From VRUE01 sp963816785 (lineage in GTDB: Bacteria; Actinomycetota; Thermoleophilia; Solirubrobacterales; 70-9), in the NCBI GenBank assembly GCA_963816785.1, contig CAWFLL010000004.1, forward strand, positions 682,001 through 746,000: 64,000 bases of DNA, read 5' to 3'. The translations under genes were made by a program, and so were the position numbers. Of this stretch, positions 56,449 through 64,000 are shown one piece after another (position 1 is the first letter of the stretch; the number at the start of each line of letters is the position of its first letter). The notes below the pieces were generated by a model. That model was not told where the DNA came from. It saw only the letters and a list, made by a program, of their open reading frames with translations, and made no database searches.

Positions 56449-56651
56449 CCTATATACCCGTGGTCGACCCCAACGAGTGCAGCGCCCATGGCGACTGCGT
56501 CGAGATCGCACCCGAGGTCTTCCGCCTCGACGACGTCGCGGTAGTGATCGGCACCGGCCCCTTCGAGAAGATTCTCGAGGCCGCCGAGGCCTGCCCCGCG
56601 GTGGCTATCTCGGTGTTTGACGACGAGACAGGAGACCCGGTCTTCCCGTAA
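56445..56651 (+). CDS. Ferredoxin, [3Fe-4S] type
   Basis: 68 residues. Cys12, Cys18 and Cys50 (ECSAHGDCVEIAP, EACPAVAIS) give the C-x5-C...C-P pattern of single-cluster [3Fe-4S] ferredoxins used by cytochromes P450 and similar enzymes. Last gene of the redox operon and coupled to its reductase; it may feed the ferric-reductase-like membrane protein. Confidence 0.9.
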   Translation: MTYIPVVDPNECSAHGDCVEIAPEVFRLDDVAVVIGTGPFEKILEAAEACPAVAISVFDDETGDPVFP

Positions 56652-56800
56652 CGCATTGGAAATGTGGCACCGGGAGGACGCCGGGCGTCCGCCGGGGCGG
56701 CGACGCTACTGGCGCTGCTCCTTGCGAGGCTATTCCGCGCATACGGCGTCTACCTGACCCTGACTGGACGGCGCCAGGCCCGGGCCCCGCCTACCTCTGT

Positions 56801-56989
56801 TCAGGTCTTGCGCTCGAGGTCGGCGACCTCGTCGGCCTTCTCGTCAGCCCGCTCCTGCGCGTGGTCCAGCTCTTCCTTCTTCTCGCCCTTCTTCTGCTCA
56901 CGTTTGCCCTGACGGCGCAGCGAGGCGTCGTCGGTGACGTCACCCGCAGCCTGCTTGGCCTTGCCGGTGATCTTGTCGAGGATTCCCAT
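56801..56989 (-). CDS. CsbD family stress protein
   Basis: 62-residue helical, charged protein opening MGILDKITGKAKQAAGDVTD, the CsbD signature, then an acidic/basic helix (RREQKKGEKKEELDHAQERA-like, ends ADLERKT). AGGAG 7 nt upstream of the ATG. CsbD proteins accumulate in general stress under SigB-type control; a GTTT/GGGTAG promoter is found at 57029-57055. Confidence 0.88.
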   Translation of the reverse strand: MGILDKITGKAKQAAGDVTDDASLRRQGKREQKKGEKKEELDHAQERADEKADEVADLERKT

Positions 56990-57028
56990 ATTCGACTCCT
57001 ATTCCGCTCGTTATCCGTTGCGAGAGGG

Positions 57029-57055
57029 CTACCCCGAGGCCCACACCCTCGAAAC
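57029..57055 (-). promoter_or_regulatory. SigB-like promoter for csbD-family gene
   Basis: On the minus strand GTTT (57055-57052) and GGGTAG (57034-57029) are 17 bp apart, matching the GTTT-N14-17-GGGTAt pattern of actinobacterial/firmicute SigB promoters, 40 bp before the CsbD ATG. Confidence 0.5.
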
Positions 57056-57192
57056 AGGTCGGAGAAAAACGCTCTTGCCATTGGGCTCGCCCGCGTTGGC
57101 TACAAGGGACGTCATCGTCCTCGGCGGCGGCGCTCTTGATACCTCGGCGGCTTGAGGTGGCCGGCCGGGCAGGGTCGCCCCGGTTCGGCCGC

Positions 57193-58319
<1,127 letters not shown>

Positions 58320-58323
<4 letters not shown>

Positions 58324-59270
58324 CCTTCCATCACTGCCAGGTCTCTAACAGCCGCCCCGCTCTCCTTCGCCTGCGTGCGGTGGCCGAACCAGCGCAGCGC
58401 CAGGTACGCCCCGCCCACCCCGAGCAATGTGACGACGACCATGATCGTCGCCACCGCGTTCAGCGCCGGCGTCGTCGCGCCGCCGCGCGCGTTCGCATAG
58501 AGCAGCATCGGGATCGTCGTCGTTTCACCGCTCGAGGACATGTACTGGGTAACGACGAAGTCATCGATCGAGAGCGCGAAGACGATCAGCGTGCTGGCGA
58601 GTATCGCCGGCACGAGCATGGGCAGCAGCACATGTTGCAGCGCCTGACGGGGCGAGGCCCCGAGGTCCCGTGCCGCCTCCTCGAAATCGGGCCCGATCGC
58701 CGCAAGCCGGCTTCGCACGATCACCACCACGTAGGACACCGAGAAGGTCACCTGGCCGATCACCTGCGCGGTCGTTCCGAGGTGAACGGCGCTGAACGGC
58801 AGGATCGAGAGCTGGGTGAAGACGAGCAGCAGCGCGACCGCCATCGCCAGCTCGGGGGTGGTGAGCGGCACCAGCATCAGGAAGTTGGCCGGCCCCGATC
58901 CGCGGCCGCGCCAGCGGGCCAGCCCGATCGCCAGCAGGATGCCGAGCGGCGCCGCGATCGCCATGTCCAGCACCGCCAGCTTGAGGCTCTGGGTGAGGGC
59001 GTCGGTGTAGGTCGGGTCGTGGAACACGGAGAAGGTCTCGTCCCCCCACCACCAACGTGTCGAGAAGCCCTGCCAGACGCTGCGCGAGCGCCCGTCGTTG
59101 AAGGAGAAGGCGATCGCGAAGAGCACCGGGACGAGCGCCCAGACGATGTAGAGCCAGGTGGTCAGCGCCAGGAACCGCGGGCGCCCCCACGGGTTCGCCA
59201 GCCAGTCCGGAAGCCTGCTGGGTCGAACCGCTGGCTTCCTCGGCGGCACCTGGGTGGCGGCGGCGCTCAC
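58320..59270 (-). CDS. potC: Polyamine-type ABC importer permease (PotC-like)
   Basis: 316 residues, six membrane helices after a cytoplasmic N-terminus (RKPAVRPSRLPDWLANPWGR). The cytoplasmic EAA loop is EEAARDLGASPRQALQHVLLP, the ATPase contact. ALSIDDFVVTQYMSSSGETT is typical of PotC. Overlaps potB and potA by 4 bp each. Confidence 0.9.
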
Positions 59271-60154
59271 GACCGGCTCCTCGCGGTCTGACGGGCCGTC
59301 TCCCAGAGGTAATAGAGCATGCCGATCGCAAGCAGCGTCATCAGCACCAGGACCATCGCCGCGCCGAGGTTCTTCTGCGGCCCGCCCTGCACCAGCAGGT
59401 TGACGCTGTTGCCGAGCATGTTGGTGTGGGGCGAACCGGAGATCAGGTCGTTCGTGTAGTAGTCGCCGAACATCGGCAGCATGATCAGGACCGTGCCGGC
59501 GAGGATGCTCGGCCAGCTCATCGGCAGGGTGACTCGGAGGAAGGTGCGCAGCGAGGAGGCGCCGAGGTCACGGGCGGCCTCGAGCATGCTCTTGTCGATG
59601 CGGTCCAGTCCGGCATAGACCGGCAGGATGAAGTAGGGGATGTAGCCGTAGGTGAGCGCGGCGATCACCGAGAAGGAGTTGCCGTTGAGCCATTCGGGCG
59701 GACTGGAGATGCCGACGTCGCCGAGCGCCTGGTTGACGTAGCCGTCCGGAGCAAGCAACCCGATCCAGGCCAGCATCCGCATCAGGTAGCTGACCCAGAA
59801 CGGGACGAAGATCAGCACCAGCAGGAGGGCCTTGGTGCGTTTGGCGTGGCGGGCGATGTAGTAGGCGACCGGGTAGCCGATCGCGAAGCAGAGCACGATG
59901 GTGGTGGCCACGTAGACGAACGTGTTGCGTGTCGCCGGCCAGTAGCTGCCCCCCGGCACGACGCTGCTGAACGCCTGTTTGACGAAGCCGACGTTCCACT
60001 CGAGCGGGTTCCAGATCGGAACCGGTTGCAGCAGCGTGTCGATTTCGCCCATCGCGACGGCGAGCACCGCGTAGGCGGGGACCACGACGAAGAGGATCAG
60101 CCAGAGGACGCCCGGAAGAGCGAGGCCGCGCCAGAGCGCGCGTTCGCCGGTCAC
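59267..60154 (-). CDS. potB: Polyamine-type ABC importer permease (PotB-like)
   Basis: 295 residues with six helices (LALPGVLWLILFVVVPAYAV at the N-terminus) and the EAA loop LEAARDLGASSLRTFLRVTLP. GTG at 60154 is the start because it overlaps the potD stop as GTGA; an upstream open frame is not conserved. Forms the channel with PotC. Confidence 0.9.
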   Translation of the reverse strand: MTGERALWRGLALPGVLWLILFVVVPAYAVLAVAMGEIDTLLQPVPIWNPLEWNVGFVKQAFSSVVPGGSYWPATRNTFVYVATTIVLCFAIGYPVAYYIARHAKRTKALLLVLIFVPFWVSYLMRMLAWIGLLAPDGYVNQALGDVGISSPPEWLNGNSFSVIAALTYGYIPYFILPVYAGLDRIDKSMLEAARDLGASSLRTFLRVTLPMSWPSILAGTVLIMLPMFGDYYTNDLISGSPHTNMLGNSVNLLVQGGPQKNLGAAMVLVLMTLLAIGMLYYLWETARQTARSRS

Positions 60155-61431
60155 GTCGACTTCACCTCCGCCCAGGCGGTCTCCCACAGCCCGAGCGCCT
60201 CGGCGCTGAGCGGCCCCTGCACGTAGCCGTGCCGGAACTGGCCCTCGCGGAGGATCGTCGTGGTCAGGTTCGGTGGCACCAGTTCGCTTTCCAGCACCTT
60301 CTCCGGCGTCATCCCGTTGAGCGGCTGTTGGTAGAGGGTGAATTCGAAGTTCACGAAAGCCGTTTCGAGATCGAGCATGTGGTCGAGGAACAGGTGCGCG
60401 AGCACCGGGTGGGGCGCTCCCTTCAGGACCGCGAAGGTGTCGTTGCCGATCAGGCCGCGGCCGTCCTCGGGCCACCAGTAGCTGATCTGGCTGGGCTTGG
60501 TTCCCTTCGGCAGGTAGTAGGAGATCGCCGCGATGTCGCCGGACCAGGCCTGGTGCAGCCACATCGAGCCGTCGGCGAGGTGCTGGTACTCGTTCGTGTA
60601 GAAGCGCAGGTTCACCCTGTCGGTCAGTTCGCGCAGGGCCTCGCTCGCGGCGTCGAGCTTGTCCGGATCTTCGGTGTTGACGTCCGTAACCCCGTTGCGG
60701 AGCAGCCCCATCGCGATCCCTTCGCGCTGGTCATCGAGCACTCCCACGCGGCCGGAGATGTCGGTGGCCTGCCAGAAGCTCTCGTATGGGTTTTTCAGAC
60801 GGGACGGGTCGTAGTCCGGAAGGAAGTCGTTGCGCCAGGAGATCCCGGTCGTGTAGACGGTGTAGGGGACGGTGTAGCGCGAGCCCTGGTCATACCAGGG
60901 GTTGGCGAGTGACGGCCACACGTTCGCGTGCAGGTTGGGGATATAGGAGAGGTTGAGCGGCTGGAGGATCTTGCCGGAGACGAGCAGTGAGATGAAGGGC
61001 TGAGTCGGGACGAAGACGTCGAAGCCGACCGCGCCGCTCGCGAGCTTCGCGACGGCCTCGTCGATCGTCGAGAAGGTGCTGAGCTCGACGCTGACGTCGT
61101 AGCGCTTTTCAAAGGACTTGATGACCGCCTGGTTGACGTATTCCGCCCAGTTGTAGAGCTGAAGGGGCCCGTCCTCGGGCTTCATCCCGGACGGGATCGG
61201 CTTGTTGTCCGGATAGATCGGCAGCGTCACCGGGTTGTTCGGGCGCGCCAGCGGAAGGCCGCCCGGGGCCCGGTTCGGGGACTGGCCGCCGGGGACCGTC
61301 GTGTCGGAGCAGGCGCTGAGGACCGAGGCGGCCGAGAGGCCGACGCCGGCGGCCAGGCCCGCCCGCAGCAGGCGACGGCGCGTGATCGCCTCATCCCATG
61401 GCCAGACCTCCTCGAGCCGCTCCTCGCTCAT
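60151..61431 (-). CDS. potD: Polyamine-type ABC importer substrate-binding lipoprotein (PotD-like)
   Basis: 426 residues. Residues about 17-41 combine a twin-arginine motif (RRRLLRAGLAAGVGLSAAS) with a lipobox ending VLSAC41, so it is a Tat-exported lipoprotein. The mature part (PLQLYNWAEYVNQAVIKSFE, then KASTID-like AKLASGAVGFDVFVPT) is the spermidine/putrescine-binding fold. Start ATG overlaps the TetR stop. Imports polyamines or a related cation. Confidence 0.9.
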   Translation of the reverse strand: MSEERLEEVWPWDEAITRRRLLRAGLAAGVGLSAASVLSACSDTTVPGGQSPNRAPGGLPLARPNNPVTLPIYPDNKPIPSGMKPEDGPLQLYNWAEYVNQAVIKSFEKRYDVSVELSTFSTIDEAVAKLASGAVGFDVFVPTQPFISLLVSGKILQPLNLSYIPNLHANVWPSLANPWYDQGSRYTVPYTVYTTGISWRNDFLPDYDPSRLKNPYESFWQATDISGRVGVLDDQREGIAMGLLRNGVTDVNTEDPDKLDAASEALRELTDRVNLRFYTNEYQHLADGSMWLHQAWSGDIAAISYYLPKGTKPSQISYWWPEDGRGLIGNDTFAVLKGAPHPVLAHLFLDHMLDLETAFVNFEFTLYQQPLNGMTPEKVLESELVPPNLTTTILREGQFRHGYVQGPLSAEALGLWETAWAEVKST

Positions 61432-62066
61432 GCCCCGACTCCTGCCCGCATCTCCTCGGTGCTCAGCAGCGGCTGCGAGGGCAGGCTGCACTCGAGCAGC
61501 CGCTCCACCACCGAGGCGGCGACCTCCACCATCCGCTCCGCCGACATCCTCTGGTCGAGCCGCACCTGGACGGTCAGCCCGTCGAGCAGCGAGGCGATGG
61601 CGAGCGCGGCCTCCTCGGCGTCGACGACTCCGAACGCTCCTCCTCGCTGCCCGTCGCGGACGACCTTCTCGATCTCGGCGCGCCAGCGATCGTCGAGGCG
61701 CTCCCGCGCATCGCTGAGATCAGGGTCGCGCGAGGACCAGTTCCAGAGCTCCAGCCAGAGGGCGAATTCCTCGGCGCTGCTCGCCGCTGCGGAGATCAGC
61801 AGCGCCAGGCGGTCACACGGATCGGGCAACTGCTCGAGGCGGGGAGCGAGGACGCTGTAGAAGCGATTCTCGTCGGCGATGAGGGCCTCGGCGAGGAGCT
61901 GCTCTTTCGAGTCGAACCAATAGAGCACCGCCGACGGGCTGACCCCGATCCGCTCGGCAACGTCGGCCAGCCTCGTGCCGGCGACGCCGCGCTCGGCGAT
62001 CACCTCCGCGGCGGCCGCGAGGATCTGCGGACGGCGGATGTGATCGATCTGTGGCCGAGGACTCGT
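61428..62066 (-). CDS. TetR-family regulator coupled to the pot operon
   Basis: 212 residues. The HTH is LADVAERIGVSPSAVLYWFDS; the rest is a helical ligand domain. The conventional start is GTG at 62003, but that would remove the first helix; the family N-terminus (RPQILAAAAEVIAERG) is in frame back to ACG at 62066, which has GGAAGGAG 5 nt upstream. It overlaps potD by ATGA. A palindrome at 62095-62110 is its likely operator, giving self-control of the whole transport operon. Confidence 0.83.
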   Translation of the reverse strand, partial: TSPRPQIDHIRRPQILAAAAEVIAERGVAGTRLADVAERIGVSPSAVLYWFDSKEQLLAEALIADENRFYSVLAPRLEQLPDPCDRLALLISAAASSAEEFALWLELWNWSSRDPDLSDARERLDDRWRAEIEKVVRDGQRGGAFGVVDAEEAALAIASLLDGLTVQVRLDQRMSAERMVEVAASVVERLLECSLPSQPLLSTEEMRAGVGA

Positions 62067-62094
62067 GCTCTCTCCTTCCCGCGGCCGGTGTTTC

Positions 62095-62110
62095 CTGAAC
62101 CCTGGTTCAG
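62095..62110. promoter_or_regulatory. Palindromic operator CTGAACC-CT-GGTTCAG
   Basis: Perfect 7-bp arms around 2 bp, 28 bp before the TetR/pot start and just after the upstream TetR gene. Size and position suit a TetR-dimer site controlling the pot operon. Confidence 0.6.
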
Positions 62111-62111
62111 A

Positions 62112-62735
62112 TTACTCCAGCTGTCCCCCAGGCGCAATCAGCTTCTCGGGGTCGACTCCCAGCTCCCCGCCCAGCAGCTCGGCGACCAGGCGGCGCGCCC
62201 GCGACAGGTCCATCGCGGGGTCACGCAGCAGCGCCCGCACACCGGTTCCGTCGAGCAGCGCCATCGCCCGGTCGACGAGGTCGTCGAGGTCCGATGGGCG
62301 CTCGAACTCGCCGCTGTCGACCCCGGCCTGGATCACACCGGAGAGCCAATCGCGGTAGCGGTCGTAGAGCTGCCCGGCAAACGGCCGCAGCTCAGGACTA
62401 CGAGCGGCGCGCAGCCACAGCTCGACCCAGAGGACCCAGTCGCGTTCGAGCCGCCCCGACCGCGGAAGGCACTCCTCGATTGCCTCGGCGAGCTTGGCCG
62501 TCGCCGAGCCGCCCTCCCCCTCGCCCTCGGCGAAGCGCTCGTCTCCGACGAGCTCGAATGAGTGCAGGAGCGCCTGCTCGAGCAGCTCCTCACGGGTCGA
62601 GAAGTAATGGTGGACGAGAGCGGTGGAGGCGCCGGCGCGCATCGCGACCCGCGCGATCCGCACGTCGTCGATGCCCTCGGCCGCGATCAGGTCGCAGGCG
62701 GCCTCGAGGATCCGCTCGCGTGCGCCCTCCGCCAC
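62112..62735 (-). CDS. TetR-family regulator
   Basis: 207 residues. HTH residues about 12-55 (RERILEAACDLIAAEGIDDV, VAMRAGASTALVHHYFSTRE); the ligand-binding domain resembles BetI-like regulators, which respond to choline or polyamine-related cations. It lies 10 bp after the oxidoreductase gene and directly before the palindrome and the pot-coupled TetR, so two regulators control or flank this transporter. Confidence 0.87.
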   Translation of the reverse strand: MAEGARERILEAACDLIAAEGIDDVRIARVAMRAGASTALVHHYFSTREELLEQALLHSFELVGDERFAEGEGEGGSATAKLAEAIEECLPRSGRLERDWVLWVELWLRAARSPELRPFAGQLYDRYRDWLSGVIQAGVDSGEFERPSDLDDLVDRAMALLDGTGVRALLRDPAMDLSRARRLVAELLGGELGVDPEKLIAPGGQLE

Positions 62736-62745
62736 GATCGAGAGC

Positions 62746-64000
62746 CTAGGCTGCGAGGTGGACGCGCTCGTCCTGGTCGGCGAGCAGCGCCGCGGCGGCG
62801 TTGCGGCCGTTGAGCGCGATCACGCTGCCGGCCGGGTGGGTCGCGGCCCCGCACAGATAGAGGCCTGGGACGGGAGTTCGGGCCGGGAGCCTTCCCTCCC
62901 ACATCTGGTCCGGGGTGACCTCGCCCTGGAAGATGTTGCCGCCGGTGAGGCCGATTCGCCTCTCGATGTCCGGCGGGCCGAGGACCTCGCACTCCTCCAG
63001 GCAGTCGGCGAAGTCCGGCGCGAAGCGCCCGATCAGCTCGACGAACTGGCGCTCGACGTCGCCGCGCCTGGAGTCCCAGTCCCCCTCGGAGAGGTCATAG
63101 GGCGCGTACTGGCCGAAGACGCTCATCAGGTGCGATCCCGGCGGCGCCGGCGTCGGGTCATGGCCGGTCTGGATGTAGATCTCGCCGAAGCCGACCGCCG
63201 GCTCGCCCGCGTCGCATGCCTCGAAGGCCCGCTGGGCCTCCTCGATGCCGCCGGTGACGTCAATCGTCGCCCGCGCCGGCCACTCCTTGCCGGGCGCCGC
63301 CGTCCATCTCGGCAGACGCGACAGCGAGGCATTGAACTTGACCACCGGGCTGCGGACCTTCCAGGCCTCGAGCCGCTCGCGGAAGCCGGAGTCGATCTCG
63401 GCGTCGCCGAGCAGGCGCAGGGCCACCTTGGGGTCGGCATTGCAGATGACGCTGGCGGCGCGGATCGTCGCCCCGTCCTCCGTCCGCACGCCCTCGTCGG
63501 GGAGGATCTCGGAGACAGGAACGCCGCAGGCGAGCACGGCGCCGGCTTCGCGCGCGGCGTCGGCGAGCGCGAAGCTGACCATCCCCATACCGCCCTCGAC
63601 GTAGCCCCAGACCGGACCCTGGCCTTCGAAGTCGCCCTGGTAGTGCATCAGTTTGATCGAAGCGGTTCCGGGGTCCTTGGGGCCGCCCCAGGTGCCGATC
63701 ACCCCCTGGCCGAAGAGCGCGTCCTTGAGCCGCTGGTCCGTGAGGTGCTCGTCGAGGACGTCGGCGATCGAGGCCTCGAATAGGAGGTCGATCATCTCGC
63801 GCTCGCCGCCGAGCAGCTCCTCGATCTCATACCGGCTCGGCGACTCGCCGACCCAGGAGTCGCGGGCGCCCTTGCGCAGCTTGCGGCGAACCGCGTCGAA
63901 GAGCTCCTCGTAGGCCCAGTAGCCGTCGATGTCCGCCTTCGAGAGACCCATCGCCTCGAGGTCGGCCTGGGTCCTTGAGTCGTCGAGCCACTGCCCGAAG
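62746..64000 (-). CDS. Phytoene-dehydrogenase-like (PYROXD2-type) FAD oxidoreductase, N-terminus beyond window
   Basis: C-terminal 417 residues of a large flavoprotein; the reading frame is open to base 64000, so the N-terminal FAD-binding fold is outside. GGMGMVSFALADAAREAGA, ASVICNADPKVALRLLGD and the closing GLYLCGAATHPAGSVIALNG are family motifs. Related to, but clearly different from, the gene at 8170-9596. Followed by TetR and the pot operon; a role in oxidising an imported amine or in lipid metabolism is possible but not shown. Confidence 0.85.
   Translation of the reverse strand, partial: FGQWLDDSRTQADLEAMGLSKADIDGYWAYEELFDAVRRKLRKGARDSWVGESPSRYEIEELLGGEREMIDLLFEASIADVLDEHLTDQRLKDALFGQGVIGTWGGPKDPGTASIKLMHYQGDFEGQGPVWGYVEGGMGMVSFALADAAREAGAVLACGVPVSEILPDEGVRTEDGATIRAASVICNADPKVALRLLGDAEIDSGFRERLEAWKVRSPVVKFNASLSRLPRWTAAPGKEWPARATIDVTGGIEEAQRAFEACDAGEPAVGFGEIYIQTGHDPTPAPPGSHLMSVFGQYAPYDLSEGDWDSRRGDVERQFVELIGRFAPDFADCLEECEVLGPPDIERRIGLTGGNIFQGEVTPDQMWEGRLPARTPVPGLYLCGAATHPAGSVIALNGRNAAAALLADQDERVHLAA

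Overview
The window is a GC-rich (roughly 70%) actinobacterial chromosome segment, about 75 genes, no rRNA, tRNA, CRISPR array or insertion sequence seen. A LexA-controlled imuB/dnaE2 cassette, DUF6504, DUF3556, DUF2855, RegX3-type signalling, CsbD and many exported proteins with RCC1, RTX, PKD, DUF11 or beta-helix repeats point to Actinomycetota, and the exported-protein repertoire to Thermoleophilia/Solirubrobacterales. The lineage is an inference from gene content. About a dozen genes carry single-base frameshifts, all left of about 41 kb, while 41-64 kb is clean. In most of them the protein continues in another frame without a stop, so they look like consensus errors rather than decay.

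Layout. 1-16.4 kb: ABC ATPase (cut by the left edge), SDR plus carboxymuconolactone-decarboxylase-like pair, cupin, 5'-3' exonuclease, FAD oxidoreductase divergent from a MocR regulator, an exported PKD protein, a translationally coupled DUF3556/phytoene-dehydrogenase-like pair with a Baeyer-Villiger-type monooxygenase, DUF2855, an M55 aminopeptidase and a second cupin. 16.4-21.3 kb: SOS mutasome imuB, mini-ORF, DUF6504, dnaE2, led by a near-perfect LexA palindrome that overlaps the imuB start codon. 21.5-27.5 kb: RCC1/FecR-like exported protein, CHASE2 adenylate cyclase, DUF3307 membrane protein, and, convergent, an MFS transporter with a cyclic-nucleotide-binding tail that is heavily frameshifted. 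An intact paralogue lies at 44.8 kb.

27.6-41.9 kb: VOC and Gfo/Idh/MocA enzymes behind a putative terminated leader, a glycosyltransferase, an MFS transporter, a lipoprotein, a desaturase, an epimerase, an agmatinase/acetyltransferase pair, RTX and other exported proteins, and a PAP2 membrane enzyme. 41.9-50.5 kb: nitronate monooxygenase, exported beta-helix protein, MFS-cNMP protein, PhzF, DEAD-box helicase coupled to a zinc-ribbon protein, EamA-like transporter. 50.5-56.7 kb: histidine kinase/response regulator divergent from a six-gene redox operon (two small Ser/Thr-rich envelope proteins, ApbE, ferric-reductase-like membrane protein, ferredoxin reductase, ferredoxin). 56.8-64 kb: CsbD behind a SigB-like promoter, a PotABCD-type polyamine uptake operon coupled to its own TetR gene, another TetR, and a phytoene-dehydrogenase-like oxidoreductase running off the right edge.

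Most notable: (i) a 72-74 nt element present twice that encodes a mini-ORF ending LFAPRAKRE-x-x-L and is spliced by stop/start overlaps into the flanking genes; (ii) the LexA box on the imuB start codon with a degenerate second box on the DUF6504 start; (iii) the ApbE redox operon, which has no recognisable FMN-binding-domain substrate; (iv) a cyclic-AMP synthase next to a cyclic-nucleotide-binding transporter.
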